From contig ML976754.1 of NCBI GenBank assembly GCA_010015655.1, positions 62,001 through 126,000 of the forward strand: 64,000 bases of DNA, in the 5' to 3' direction. Positions 22,468-36,006 of this stretch are shown piece after piece (position 1 is the stretch's first letter; the number at the start of each line of letters is the position of its first letter). The stretch comes from Bimuria novae-zelandiae CBS 107.79. Lineage: Eukaryota; Ascomycota; Dothideomycetes; Pleosporales; Didymosphaeriaceae. The translations under genes were made by a program, and so were the position numbers. Below the pieces are notes generated by a model that was not told where the DNA came from, ran no database searches, and saw only the letters and a list, made by a program, of their open reading frames with translations.

Positions 22468-25076
22468 ATGAAGTTCGGCAGCACGCTGCACAGGAGCATC
22501 TATCCGCCATGGAAAGACCAGTACATCGACTATGACAAGCTCAAGAACCTACTCCGCGAGCACGACGATGACAAGCCGTGGACCGCGGATGACGTCGAGA
22601 AGTTCACCAACGAGCTGGCAAACGTGCAGCTCGAGAAGGTGTACAATTTTAAAAACGATGTACAGGAGAAGCTGAAGGAGCGCACCACCGCGTGTGAGAA
22701 GAAGCTAGAGCCGCTAGCCATTGGGGTCAAAGCTGAGGGGGAGGGCAAGGACGAGGGTGTCACTTCGAAGGACAAGGGGAAGGCGAAAGAGAATGCGTCC
22801 GCCGGGGAGGAGAGAGAGAAACTGCTCAAGGAAGTGCTAGGGGAGCTTGATGGCATCACCAAGGAGGTCAAGGAGCTCGAAAAGTACGGGCGCATGAACT
22901 ACACGGCGGTAATTAAGGCGACGAAGAAGCACGACAAGCTGCGCGGGAGGTCGTATCGGCTGCGGCCCTTCATCAATGCGCGTCTTACTGAAAAGCCCAT
23001 CTATACCGAAGACCAGTCGCCGCTGCTCTACCGCTTGTCGGCCATGTACAGCTTCGTGCGCCAGAGTCTGGACGGGAAGCCGCAGGAGTCCTTGTCGTTT
23101 GCAGATAATGCGACAAACTCCGAGGACTTTACGTCTTATAAATGTAGGCCATCTTCTTCCACTTTACGTTTCTACCGCTAACACGCGGCAGTCTGGGTCC
23201 ACAAAGACAACCTGCTCGAAGTCAAGACGGTCATCCTACGCCGCCTCCCTGTCCTCGTGTACAACCCGCAGACGTCAAAGGTCGCCGAAGGCTCCCAGCG
23301 CGACCCAACTATTACCTCCATCTACTTCGACAACCCAGACTTCGCACTTTACACGGACAAAGTCAATCACGTCCCCAATGCCGCGTCACTCCGTCTGAGA
23401 TGGTACGGCCAGCTTTCCGAGAAGCCGAACATCTTCCTAGAGAAGAAGGAAATTAAAGAAGGAGATGCTGCCGAGGAGCAGCGCTTTGCGATCAAAGACA
23501 AATACATTCAGCCGTTCATAACCGGAAAGTACCACATCGAGAAGCAAATCGCAAAGATGGAGGCTCGTGGCATACAGGATCAACAAGATGTCGTCGACTT
23601 CAAGAAGACGGTCAACGACATTTCAAACTTCATCAAGGAGAAGGAGCTGCAACCCGTATTGCGCGCGAACTACACTCGTACGGCGTTCCAAATACCGGGA
23701 GACAACCGTGTTCGCGTTTCGCTAGACACGAACCTGGCGCTCATCCGCGAAGATGCTCTGGATCTGGATCGCCCCTGCCGTGACCCTGATGACTGGCACA
23801 GACGCGATATCGACGATCGTCAGATGGAGTTCCCTTTCAAAGAGCTGAGAAAGGGCGAGCGGTATGACTTCCCGCATGCGATATTGGAGATCAAGATCAA
23901 GGGTATGAAAAAATACGAGTGGATCGAGGATCTGATCAACTCGCACTTGGTCAAGGAGGCTCCGCGGTTCTCAAAGTTCGTTCAGGGTGTGGCGAAGCTG
24001 TTTGAAGACCAGGTATGTGAAGCTATCCCCTCGCCTATCAAATACTGTTCAGATAACGACACCTGCCATTATCTACACCTTCTGACAACTGCAGGTAAAC
24101 ACCTTCCCCTTCTGGCTGAGCGAGGTCGAGACAGACATCAAGCGCGAGCCCGAAGCAGCCTTTGAAGAAGAGCAGAAAAGGAAGCAGAGAGCAGCTGAAG
24201 ACGAATTCGCTGTGGGCAGCCTCTTCGGTTCCCGCGCCAGGTATGTAATCCCGGTATCCCTATGTTCTACGTCCAAGTACTCATGATCATGCAGTCCCAG
24301 CTATCGCCCCTCGGTCATCTCCCCCGCAGCCGCAGGCACATCCGCTCGCAAGGCCAGCGCCCCGAAAGCCTCCCCTCTCATCGTCGAACAGGACACCAGG
24401 CCCTCTGCCGGAGAAGAGCCCGACAGCGACGAAGGCGGCATGCACGCAGTCGGTCCAGAAGACTCGCCCTTCGCCCACAGCACCGGTCTGACAAGTCTTT
24501 TCCCGTCCTTTTCAACGAGCAAGTACTCTCGCAAAAAGGAGAATGCCCAACGCCAAATCCAACTCCCGCCTGGAGTCCGGCACCCGGGCATATGGATCAA
24601 AGACCAGGGCCCCGTGCGCGTAGAAGCAAAGGTCTGGCTCGCGAACCAGCGCACCTTCATCAAGTGGCAACATGTTAGTGTACTGCTGGCCTCTCTCTCC
24701 CTCGGTCTCTACAACGCCGCCGGCGAAAACAACAACATCGCGAGGATCCTAGCCGTCGTATATACTTGCGTTGCGCTGTTCACACTGCTCTGGGGCTACG
24801 TGATTTACATGTGGCGACGGAAACTCATCACGGAGCGGAGTGGTAAGGACTTTGATAGCGTGGTTGGGCCGCTCGTCGTCGCGGTGGGGCTGGCGGTCGC
24901 GTTGGTCCTCAATTTCGCATTCAAGGTATGTGTGTCTGTGGGAGCGTGATGCGGATGTAGTGCTGATTTTGCGGCAGTACCAGGCGATACAGGCGGATCA
25001 CGATCGGGCAAGGCATAATGGCTCGGCGACCGAGTTTATGGCGCCCGTGTTGGAGCGCATTGAGTTGATGCGGTGA
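22468..25076 (+). CDS. Vacuolar transporter chaperone (VTC) subunit, Vtc2/Vtc3 type
   Basis: Model: 22468..23143, 23192..24012, 24095..24240, 24295..24925 and 24978..25076, 790 aa; introns of 48, 82, 54 and 52 bp. An N-terminal SPX domain (1-~165) starts MKFGSTLHRSIYPPWKDQYI. The YPPWK..YIDY form matches Vtc2/Vtc3 rather than the catalytic subunit Vtc4. A central VTC polymerase-fold domain (~226-500) holds FWVHKDNLLEVKT, LRLRWYGQL (Arg293), FLEKKEIK (~309) and AILEIKIKG, so many of the basic tunnel residues are kept. An acidic/Ser-rich linker leads to a DUF202-type membrane domain with three helices (about 668-690, 697-722 and 736-758). The complex sits in the vacuole membrane and makes polyphosphate from ATP while moving it into the lumen. 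SPX senses inositol pyrophosphates. Confidence 0.93.
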
Positions 25077-27959
25077 GCGCGGGCGAGGTTGTGCTCTTTG
25101 GTGTGTGTGTTGTGACGTGTGGACTTGGTGCTTGTGGGATGTCACGGTAAGGTGGTGTATGATGGACGGGTGTACTGGAATGGTTTGTGCGCTGTGCGTG
25201 GTGGTTTGGGTAATGCCTCTTGGGCACGGTACGTTGTTGTATACCTTGAACGAGGGGACTTTTAACTGTATTAACTTCGAGGCGTCGTGTGTGCTTGGTC
25301 TTGGGTGATGGTGCTGTGATAAATGACGGTGATGTTAACGGAGACGAGGTACAGACGTCGCCGCAGTGTTTTTGGTGCAAGGTGATTCACTACCTCTACG
25401 ACACTGGACTGTGTGCTGTGATGATCGGAAACGGAACGAGAACGGTTCACGGAATGTACAACCGCTTTTCCGGACGCGGTCTTGACTGCAGAGGTGATGG
25501 ACCTCGAAGCGAAAACGCTCGGTGTTGTGTCTGCGAAGAGCAGACACGTTGGGATTCCTTATGTACATAGTAATTATTCCTGCTGTGTGTCCGAAGATCT
25601 ATTCAGGTTGTCGATGCCAATAAGAGAGCAAAGTTATTTATCGATGATTTGGCATACCCAGTTGCCAGGTTGCCACCTCAACGCGAGGACGACGCCGCGA
25701 CGAACTGTGATTAAGCTCGGCTTTGGAACTGGACGAATCCTGATCTTAGGGCTTGAGGTAAAGACAGAGCTGAATTTCGACAAATAGAACCGTGGAGGAG
25801 TGTGGGCGGGGTTGGTCATCTGGGGAAATAGGTACTACGTTGTTGGATCAAGTCCGGTGAGGCGGATGCTAGTGGGACTCGTGACAGTGACACACGGGTG
25901 TGATTTTGTGTGGAGGACTCGGTGCGAAGGGGGCTGTCTGTGCGACGTGTGATTAATGCGCGCAGTGGCGATACACCTGGTGGGTGTACGAGATAATGCG
26001 TGATGTATGTGCTCGCAGTCTTAATTGTCTGTTCGACTGTGCCGGTGTTGTGGGGACTGTTCGCCTTGTTCCGAAATCTAGCATTAAATTTTGTTGCTGC
26101 TGATATTATTAGAACTTGAAATGAAGGAGCGAACGGTGCGTCGATGCGGATAGTTGCGTGAATAATGCCCTTGGTGGTGCGTTGTGTGAGCTGTGCGATG
26201 TATCAAGCGGGAAGCGGGAAGTTAGAATGAATGGTCCCGATTCAACAGCTTGTATATGTGCACTGCCCGGTAGGGGGGTTTGATTAGCACGTAACTAGGA
26301 CATTGAGTGCCGGAAAAGGAAATGCTACCAGATTTAGAGCGTCATATTATTGCACATTAAATGAGGTGGGTATCAGTTGGCAATTGTTGGCGGTATACAT
26401 ATACTTTCTGCCTGGGCAAGAAACGTACGTGGCGTCACAATTGGGATCCACAGCTATTCTGTCAGTGCATAACCATGGTATGAGCATGCAACCGTAAAGG
26501 TACCTCAAGCCGTGTCTCTAGTAGCACGAACTCGTGCAAAAGTGGATCCGTCTGTACCACCAACGAGCTGGCACCACGGGACGTTCCATTGCAGCGGGTC
26601 GGTCTACATAGCAACCGGTGTGCAAGATCTCGTCTTAGCGAGTTCAGTTTTCGTGCCGCATATTTGGTGAGGCAAAGAGATGTTTTTTACTCGCACGTTT
26701 CGTCTGTGATGGCGGTGAAGGGCATCGCGTGGCTTTTGTAGACATACAACGCATCTGCCAGCTTCCCAGCAATGCCGTCACACGGTGATACCTCCTGTAC
26801 CAACTAGAATTGTTACACTGTACTGTCAATGGAAATTGCACCTGTGAGGGCACCTTCCGATATAGATGGACAGTGGCGGGTTTCCCAAATAAAGACGGAC
26901 CGTCCATTAGATTGCTTGATCATTCAAGCAGGTTGTGTCTCAGTGCCATATTAGAGAAGTTTCCGCACGACATAACGTTGACTGGTAAGGATGTGGTTTT
27001 ATTGGAGTAGATTGGCTAGCGATTTGATTCGTAGCGGGATTTCCAATGTCCAGTGAAACAAGCGCAGACACCTGTCAGACCCTCATTTCAACCTCTTCAA
27101 ACTTCGTCTCTTCACAACATGTGCTACGCCCATACTTTCTTATCTTCTGACCTCCTCGCCTGCTAAACGTCACAATCTGTCCCGATTATGGGTTCTTGCA
27201 GTGATTGTAAGAGCAACGATGCAACGCGAAAGGACGGGGACTATGGTATCTGTGACACGATGAAGCGCACAGTGTAACCCAAAGTCAACGTCGCACCAGC
27301 TACAACTCTTCTTAATACCATCTTTGAAATGGTCTCTACCCAATGGGTCTTCTCGGTCGGGGTATACATGCACTTCTCAATGGCCACGCAGATTTGACGT
27401 CGATTGGCGCTCTGGCCACGCGAACCCGTTGTTGGGCGAGCTGCTTGCATAATTTTCCCGAGCACAACTGCACGGAAGACACGCAGGATCAGCACATCGT
27501 CCTTGTATACAAGCGTTTGTCAACCGTTTGGCGGCGACGCCGGCTGCCGCTATAATCGTTGATTGATTGCAAACTTGGCCGATTCCAATCCATAAAAAGT
27601 CAGTACCGCCTTCTGATCCGTGGCTTGCTAGCACCTCTCTGTCAGTACCGATATCAGCCGACGCGTTGCTCTGCTGGTACGTCGTTCACATTCGAGCACC
27701 TGCCCAAGCCAGGTCCCCGTTTGTGCACGTGACCTCAGGGTAGCTGGAGCTTTGGAGCTGGGGCCCGTCACACCTGCCTCTATTCGACACCTCTCGTCTC
27801 TGAGCATATTACTCCATAACACCCACGCTCGTTCCAAACTCAGCGTCGCTCGCTTTCATTCTGCATTACTCTCGTTCCTGCGGTCCCCATCGTTACCTAC
27901 ACTCTTTCTCGCAATTCTGCCATTCGTTTGACAGCGGTCAACAAGCCCCGACATTCGCT
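25077..27959. other. Intergenic, 2.9 kb
   Basis: The first 150-200 bp after the VTC stop codon are strongly G/T-rich on the plus strand. The remainder shows no protein-like frame, and short ATG frames on both strands are chance openings. The last few hundred bases before 27960 are C/T-rich and likely form the leader of the secreted peptidase gene. Confidence 0.5.
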
Positions 27960-30312
27960 ATGCCATTTCCAATCATGGTCGCCCTTGCGACTTTGATTGC
28001 GCTCGCTGCTGCTACACCTACGATACCCGCTAGTATCCATGACCGCCAGCAGGAAGCACCCACCAGCACACTCGCGCCTTGTGCTCAGGTTTCTGTCATC
28101 TTGGCCAATAACAACAAGGCACCTGCGACAGTCCCTGCAGACCTTGCCTACGAATGTTTGGGCACGATCCCACTGAATGTGACGTCGGCAAAGGCTATCC
28201 TTTTCGAAATTCCGCTCTACCTGAACTGGCAGAGTACCCTCGACGTTCTCAAGAACCCACCTGCCGAATATGTCGAGAAGGTTCAAGCCCCCGTTGATAT
28301 TCTTGCCGGCCTCGATGTGATCTCTGAAAGCATCGATAGCGGAGACATCACGAGCGAGTACCAGTTTGGTTGGCAGCTTTACAAACTATTTGGAGAGGCT
28401 CACGATGGTCATTTGGCCTTCATACTAGACGTTATTGGGAGCGTGTTTCTCTTCAGTCGGCCCCTCCCATTAGTGTCCGTATCTGAGGACGGGAAAAAGC
28501 TACCTGCTGTGTTCTCCTACTACGATGTCCTAGGTGTTCAGTTCAAGAACGTTAGTTACACGCCTTCTCACATTGTCAAGATTGATGGCACCGATGTCAA
28601 CGAATATCTGGAAAATCTGAGTCAGGATGGCTCTCTTCAGGACCGCGACGCGCTATATAACAACCTCTTCTACAACCTGGCTCAGATCAGTCTAGGATCT
28701 TCGGGCACTGGCACGGGCATGTTCACGGGTGGAGGCCGTGGTCGATTTTCACCCCTTGCCGCGAACACTACTCTCGATTTTGCCAACAGTTCCACCACCG
28801 TTATTCAAAATTATGCCCGACCACAGGTTAGCTTTACAAACGTGACATCTGGCGAAGACCTGAGGAGGAAGATTGTTTACGATGAAGGCTCAGTGGGGGT
28901 CTCTCCTCCCCCAGAAAAGGTCAATCCGACCCAGCAAAGTGTACCAGAAGAAGTGGCAGCAATCCCACCAGGTTACCCAGCACCTGTCGTTCCCGGACCC
29001 TCAAATCTCATCAATGGTTTCTACATCAATGCTCCTGGTTATGAGGACGTGGCAGTTTTGGCCGTGCCGAACTTCGTTAGCAGTTCTTACAATGAATTGC
29101 GCTTCCAAGCTGCATCGAAACAGTTCCTCGCAAAGGCGTGGAGTGAGGGAAAGACCAAGCTCATCATCGATGTGCAGGCGAATGGAGGCGGCACAATCTT
29201 GCAAGGCTAGTATGTATCTGCCGCATTGCAAACTCGTATAGCTAGGCTAACATACAACGCACAGCGACTTGTTCAGGCAAATTTTCCCAAATACAGACCC
29301 TTATGGTGGCAATCGCTTCCGTTACAATGCAGCCTTTGAGCTTGTCGGACAGGCTTACAGCGAAGTCGCATCTCAGTATCCTCGGGACGCAGGTTTGACA
29401 AATTATACGCTGCGGTCGATACAAACTAGTTATTTTGACTACCACGGGGACATGACTGCTGACGGTAAACCTTTCGAATCGTGGCACCAGAAAGCGGGTC
29501 CATATGATGTGAACGGAAGTACGTTATTGTTGAAAGATCAATAGATATAATTGCTTACGACCATAGACTCTTACGGTGCCGTCACTCGCTGGAACCTGAC
29601 CGATATCTATCTGCCCTATCAGGGTGGCATAAACGTCACCGGTCCCTCGAATCTCACCCGGTGGCAACCGGAGAACGTTGTACTTCTTACCGACGGTTAC
29701 TGTGCATCGACTTGCGCGCTCTTCGCTGAAATGCTGACTCAACAAGGTCGCGTCAAGACCATTGCACTCGGAGGTCGGAGCAACGCGAAGAAAATCCAGG
29801 CTGTTGGCGGCGTCAAAGGCGCCAACGTCTACCAATGGGGCTTCATTCGAGAGTTTCCCAGGAGTGCAATAAGCCTGAACGTCACACTACAAGATTCCGT
29901 CCTGAAAGAGTACGAATTCAGCCGTGTGATAAGTCGCTCCTATAGCGATGGTATTAATGTCCGCGATGCTATACGCAAAGGGGATGATTCTGGCCTCGCG
30001 CTTCAATTCAAGTACGAAGAAGCGGACTGCCGACTTTATTACACACCAGAGATGACTGTGAGCGCCGCGGCGATCTGGAAGGCCGCCGCCGACGCCCAGT
30101 GGAGCGATTCCAGCAAGTGCATTGGTAGTACTGGTGGCTATCATAGCCCTCCATACGCCAAACGCGCGTCTCGAGGCGAGACCACGACGTTGAGCCCGGC
30201 GCGTGGCCAGATTCACGCTGCTCAGGCACTCAAGCAGTTCCAAGCTCTTGAGAACACATTCTCCATTGAGACGGAGATTCAGCCTTCGTGCGACGGTTTT
30301 ATGCAGCCTTGA
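27960..30312 (+). CDS. Secreted S41-family peptidase-like protein
   Basis: Model: 27960..29209, 29265..29518 and 29567..30312, 749 aa; introns of 55 and 48 bp. A signal peptide is clear (MPFPIMVALATLIALAAATP), followed by several N-glycosylation sequons, so the protein should be extracellular. The C-terminal half has the tail-specific/CPAF-like S41 core. It starts with the strand motif KLIIDVQANGGG, continues YDLFRQIFPNTDPYGG after the first intron, and holds the presumed nucleophile region LTDGYCASTCALFAE (Ser549). Fungal relatives include UstP of the ustiloxin cluster and many uncharacterised secreted proteins, often near metabolite or effector genes. Substrate and activity cannot be read from the sequence. 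The upstream neighbour is 2.9 kb away, and the next gene is a secreted oxidase. Confidence 0.85.
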
Positions 30313-32214
30313 GGAGTCGGCGACCTAACGCTGTATCATGGCTTGCGGCTTGTAAAAGAAAGGGACGGAATGTGGATGGTATGAATTCTGTAGCTGCATG
30401 AGCACTGTGCATATAGCGTTAGAGCAGATAAATGATACGGAATTCTTCCTCCTCGTGTTGTTCTGCATCTTTCTGCGATCCTCTATTGCAACGTGAGTCC
30501 TTAAGCGAGCACCCGGATGCTACAGTGAATGAGTTTCCTGCAGGCACATGAGTTACCCGGAGCAGGCACAGGCATTACACCGAGCTTTGACGCCACGCAC
30601 AGCAATATCGGTATACTCAAAACGTCACTATGGGCGCTCGTCGACGCATGACCTCGTGAGAGGGCTGCAAATGTACATGGAGAGGCACAATGAGTGATGC
30701 CCAATTGGGGGAGCCCGGTTAGCTTGAATCAACACGAGTGCCGGGGAACCGCTCAGCACTTGTGCTGTCGATTTCATGGAGGCTTATTGCGACTTTCATG
30801 TTCGATTGCTGAACTTCCAGGTGTACTTTCAGGCACAACCAGCACAGATTTACTAAAATAAAGCGGTGTGGTTGGACTCATGAGTGCATCTGCAACATCG
30901 GTATACTCAAAACATGCATAGGGTGGGCGGCCTGAGCACCATTGGGGCGCATAGAGGGGCGTGGAGTCCTGATGACCCAGGTGCCTGAGGATCGGGCGGG
31001 TGCCTTTCCCGAATGTCCCGAAATAGAAAGCGGCCGTTCGCACCCGCAGCCATAGGAACGACCCAGCACGCAGGGTGTCCACCTAGCTGAGGGCTCTCCG
31101 GTTGCAAAATAGCGGATGCTGCTAGGCAGCACCGTAGAGAACGAGGTGGCATTACGGTTTCTAGTGGAGACATTCGTATAGACTCGCTTCCGGCAACCAT
31201 TGGCGTGGCTTACAAACGGCGTGGAGAACGGGTCCCTTCAGCCTCCACACTCTACCTTTCTCGTACGCCTCAAGACAGCGTGATATCGAGCAGGGGCACA
31301 TTGCGTACCTGTGCCGGCCAATCGCAAGCGATGCAGTCCAGATTTCTGGTACAGGATGCTGATTTGCGGCACGTGGGCGAAGCCACGTTGCATGCCTAGG
31401 GGTCGGGTAAGCTCGTGATTTGGTCATGGAGAATGCGCGTCAGTGCTTGCGAGGGGAGGTGCCGTGTAAGAGTAGGATTGGGCGTTGGCTGAGGCTGAAA
31501 GCAAAACAGTTCCATGGCGAACGAATATCGATGGAAGCCTGGGGGCGCGGGGAGACGCATGGTCACCTCGTCACCATGCGCACTATGGTAGCAGCATCTT
31601 CAGCCTCTCTAAGGCCCCTCCGACGCCTCTGGTCTGCGTCACGGGTACCACCAAAGTGTCTGAATAGGCTGTATTGTTCCCGGACAGAGAATGCTGAGGT
31701 ACAATGGCCGCTTGAACTCCGACTCTCCACCTGGGAAGCATCTCTCTCGTGCATATAGACCTTCATATATCGCACGAGTATGTCCAATACATACATTGCC
31801 ACCATGGTCATGTCGTTAAGCTAGGGTAAAATCCATATCAGCTTGGCACGTCCCTCTTGCGGTCATCTACGCTTAACGCTTACCTCACCTCAAATTGAGC
31901 TCACGCACCTCACACTCACCCAATGGGTGAGAGACCAATCAGCAGGCGCAGGCGACGTAGCCCCATGTCATTTTTACACCTTGCTGGACCCTTCGGCTTA
32001 GGAGGTTGCAGGGATTCACTTCCGCCTTTACTTCAAACCCAGGTAAAATATCAACGCTCACAGTTGTCCTACCTGAGGTATAAAGCCGGGCGTTGCTACT
32101 TCTTCCACCTTACTTGTCGCGTCTTATCCTTCAAGTTCTTCATTCGTGGGAAACTTGGACCCCTCTTGACAAGCCCGCCTTCACCTTACACCAGGATCTT
32201 CTGTTTTCGTTAAC
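30313..32214. other. Intergenic, 1.9 kb, with a short direct repeat
   Basis: No gene is recognised. A 17-bp string (atcggtatactcaaaac) occurs at 30607-30623 and again at 30897-30913 in the same orientation. The right end holds the promoter of the AA7 oxidase gene. Confidence 0.45.
32079..32085 (+). promoter_or_regulatory. TATA box of the AA7 oxidase gene
   Basis: TATAAAG lies 130 bp before the ATG of the FAD oxidase gene, in the expected position for a TATA-driven promoter with a leader of about 100 nt. Confidence 0.55.
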
Positions 32215-33857
32215 ATGAAGCTCCTCTATACCCTCACTGCGGGTCTCCTCGCAGCAGGCGTCGCTGCTATACCCAGCACGGCTGCCGACGCGTGCCTGAA
32301 GAGCAAGAACGTGGAAGCGAGCTACCCTGGCGATGCCGACTATGATGAGCTAGCTGAGCCATTCAATCTCAGGCTGCAATACAAGCCCGCCATTATTGCA
32401 CTTCCCAAGAACAACAAGGATGTTCAGAATGCGGTCCTCTGCGCTTCTCAGTGCAACTACAAAGTCCAAGCTCGCTCTGGAGGTCATTCCTATGCGAGCT
32501 ACAGCTCTGGGGGCAAGGATGGCTCGATGGGTAAGTTGCAAGGCGATTCGTGGATCCTTTCGTACTAACAACCATGCAGTGATCAATCTCGAGTACCTCC
32601 AGGACATCAAGCTGGACAACACCAACAACGTCGTCAAGGTCGGCAGTGGTGTACGTCTTGGTAACCTGGCTCAGGGCGTCTATGATCAGGGCAAGCGTGC
32701 CATCTCGCACGGCACCTGTCCTGGTGTCGGCATTGGTGGCCACTTTACCCACGGTGGTTATGGCCATACCTCCCGCAACTGGGGCATTGCTCTGGACCAC
32801 ATCGTGGCCGTGGACATTGTCACTGCTGACGGCAAGTTGCGCCACGCTTCCGAGACCGAGAACAAGGACCTTTACTGGGGTGTCCGTGGGGCGGCCGAGA
32901 ACCTGGGCATTGTGACTACCTTCTATCTCCGCACTGAGGCTGCGCCGGAGTTTGTCACGTACTTCCAGTTCCAATGGGCGGACACCCTCTTCAAGAACAA
33001 GAAGGCCTTCACCGACACCTTCCTTCACATCCAGACTTTCTCGCAGAACGCTTCGGTCGTTGACAACCGGATTTCGTATGGCATCTACCTTGATGGTAAT
33101 GTTACCTACAACCTTGGTGGAACCTTTTTCGGAACTCCGGAGGAATTCAACAGTGAGTGGAATCGCCCCGTCGACAAATTTTGAACCGTGATATATGGTC
33201 ACATGTGTCCCCAACTCAAGTTGGCCTTACGAGCCCTTTGAACTTCACTAACGGATTTTAGAAACCATCGTGCCCGAATTACTCCGCGGCACTGCCCCAT
33301 CCACCAAGATCACCGTCCAGAAATACGAGTGGATCCCATACCTCATCCTCATGTCCGACAAGACCCACATCGTGGAGCCGAAGCAGGGCTACGACGAGCA
33401 CGACACCTTCTTCGCCAAGTCGATCACCGTTCCCGAGCCCAAGGGCCTGACCGCCACCACGCTGAACAACTTCTGGGACTACATCAGCAAGCCAGCTCCG
33501 TACTCTTACTTCGTCATCATCAACTTGTACGGCGGCCCAGGCTCGGCCATCAACACCAAGGACACCAGCTTCGCCGCGTACAACGACCGCGACTCGCTCT
33601 GGGTCTTCCAGAACTACGGCATCAACCCGGGCACGAATCTGGACTACATCAACGGTATCAACAAGGTTATCATTGAGAACCAGCCTGAGACTCACTTTGG
33701 TGCTTACCTCAACTATGTCGACCCGACGTACAGCGCGGATGAGGCTCATGAGCTGTACTATGGGAAGGATCTGACCCGCAAGCTGGAGAAGCTTAAGGCG
33801 AAGTATGATCCCACATCGGTGTTTTGGTTCCCGCAGGCTTTTGTGCCGAAGGCATAG
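32215..33857 (+). CDS. Secreted FAD-dependent oligosaccharide oxidase (AA7, berberine-bridge-like)
   Basis: Model: 32215..32530, 32580..33152 and 33262..33857, 494 aa; introns of 49 and 109 bp. A signal peptide (MKLLYTLTAGLLAAGVAAIP) is followed by a PCMH-type FAD-binding domain. Both residues that attach FAD covalently in glucooligosaccharide oxidases are present: His91 in RSGGHSYASY and Cys152 in HGTCPGVGIGGHFTHGGYG. The bicovalent FAD and the typical C-terminal BBE segment (YFGKDL-like YYGKDLTRKLEKLKAKYDP) place it in family AA7. These enzymes oxidise the reducing end of mono- or oligosaccharides and release hydrogen peroxide outside the cell. The exact sugar cannot be deduced, and berberine-bridge-type roles in secondary metabolism are an alternative. 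No cluster of biosynthetic genes surrounds it. Confidence 0.93.
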
Positions 33858-36006
33858 GGGGACAGGATGATGCATAACGTGGCGTAAAAGGTGTATAGGG
33901 CATTGGTGTTGGGCCAGTGGTGTACATAGGTTTCTCCAGTATACACATCTTCGATGGTACCCATACAATAATATATTTATCAAAGTACGGCTATTGCGTC
34001 CTTGTGTATGATGTACAGCAGGGTGGACTTAGTAATTCATTTTACAAGAACACCTCTACTCACGATGCAGATGGCCGAATAAACGGTGTGTCTCTCCTGG
34101 TAGCGGTCCAAGGACAAGCTCGAAATTTCCATTGTAGCGTCCTCGAATTTCGGACCGACCTATTTATGATTAAGAGAGGGCTATATTCACCCTGCGGGGC
34201 TACCATAGTATTATTGTACTCGCCCTGCTGCTCTGCGTGACAAGAATCCAGAAAATAGATATAGTCAGCCACTGTACTGCTTGTCCTGACATGACACACT
34301 GGACGAAGACAATACCGAATAGAGTTGTCCTAGCTGACCTTTTACCTTCGCGCTTATCCTTACAAAAGTAAGGAAATGTTCTTCAGTAAGTCAGGCATGC
34401 TTTACCTTTCTCGAAACCTACAAAATGTCATCATCGCGTTGCAGGGAAATAGACTTAAAGATCGGTGGACCTAGCACGGACGGCAGATACGATGGTATCA
34501 ATTAGGACAAATGTGCTATAAGTCCGAATTATGCTTAGTAGAAAATGACACTCTCGAACTTTCAGGAAAAGCTATGTTATGGTGGAGAGTGGATGCCTGG
34601 GCATCGTAGTAATAACGCGCTTCGTAAATGTGTGCGTAATCAGTAGTCTCATTCCTCCGAAAAGCATTTTTCCCATGAGTTTGTACAGCTACAGGTATAT
34701 AGTGAATCAACTTTTGGCCAAGCCGGTGGTGGAGACTTGGTATGCGAAATTGTTCTTATTGTTAGATTTGTGTAGATGTATAGGGAGAAATATAGAGAAG
34801 GAGGTGTGTAACTGCACGAAGTGTAAGTGCGCATTTCTTGCAAGTGCTTGGAATACTCGCTCCGCGACTCATCCTGACATAAGGAGTCCAGAATCGTAGC
34901 AGAACTGGCAAGCATCCGAGCATGCGAAAGGTACGCCGACAAGTAGCTGAATGATGCTGGATAATGATAGTTTTGTAATCATGACCCTGGCGCAAATGAA
35001 GCTGTTGCACAAAATAGCAGCTGAATTTTCAATCCCAGGAAGTACATCAGAACGTGGAAACATATCTAGTCTTGTGGGAACTTGTCTCCAAGCAGATGAT
35101 TCCAATCGATCAGTTTCCACAGAATTCGTATATACAAACCAAGCAGTCATGATAGGTGCCGCCAACGATAGCCAGGCAGGTTCTGCGGCTCTTCTAAACA
35201 TTCATGTTGTGTGCATAGACAAACACTTTCCACTTTCCCAACTCTTCTTTACAGACACTGTCCAGTTAGAAACGGTCAATTTTCTTTTCTGTTCTATCAT
35301 CAACACCCATGGAGTGAGACCTGAAAGGAAATCAGAACAGGACGAATAATTTCCATCCGCGTCGTATAGTGAATCAATTCAATATGTAACACTGCGTCCT
35401 GGAACAATATCTTGGTGTTGAATAGCGTATCGGTTCATGGATCGCTAATTCCACGACGGATTGGCTCTCTACGCTAGAAGCGGACCGAAGAATCGATTGA
35501 ATCGTCGTCCAAAGCTGCGGAACTGTTGGGATGCCGGTACACACTAGCAGGGGCGCTACGATCGATGTTCGATAGACAGCGAAGTACTACACGCAGCACG
35601 AAGGGAGGACGAAATTAGAGTCGCAATTAGTCCTCGCTATGTTAACCAGGACATCCAATGAGGAGGCTGTATATAACAGAAATTTCTCAGCAGCATGCGA
35701 CTAGCACGATGCGTGGCTACCTCAAGTGCTATGTTAATTTGAAAGAGTACGGTAGAATGCGACCTCAACCACCTAAACTTCAGCACTTACTAGTCCCTTC
35801 ATTATCAAGCTACTCACGAGGAAGTCGTACGAGCCTGTGGGAAGACCGACGCAGGCAGGCAAAATTGACGTCATTACAATTTTCCGCCGGTTTCCGGTGA
35901 TCTGACTTTAGCACTAAGCTCATCATATTATACAGTCGCCAACAGCAGACACAGAAGTACGAACGACCCTCTTGGCTCCATCACACCGATCAAAAATCCC
36001 ATATCA
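33858..36006. other. Intergenic, 2.1 kb
   Basis: A+T-richer DNA lies between the AA7 oxidase and the phenolic acid decarboxylase. One 132-codon ATG frame at 34951-35349 (+) resembles nothing I know and overlaps a comparable frame on the other strand, so it is not called. Confidence 0.45.

Noticed and set aside
25080..25230. Strong G/T bias on the plus strand after the VTC gene.
   Set aside because: Looks like a simple compositional feature of the 3' flank; no repeat unit, structure or coding potential seen.
34951..35349. A 132-codon plus-strand ATG frame between the AA7 oxidase and the decarboxylase.
   Set aside because: No recognisable motif, a comparable frame on the opposite strand, and no promoter or intron signal; consistent with chance.
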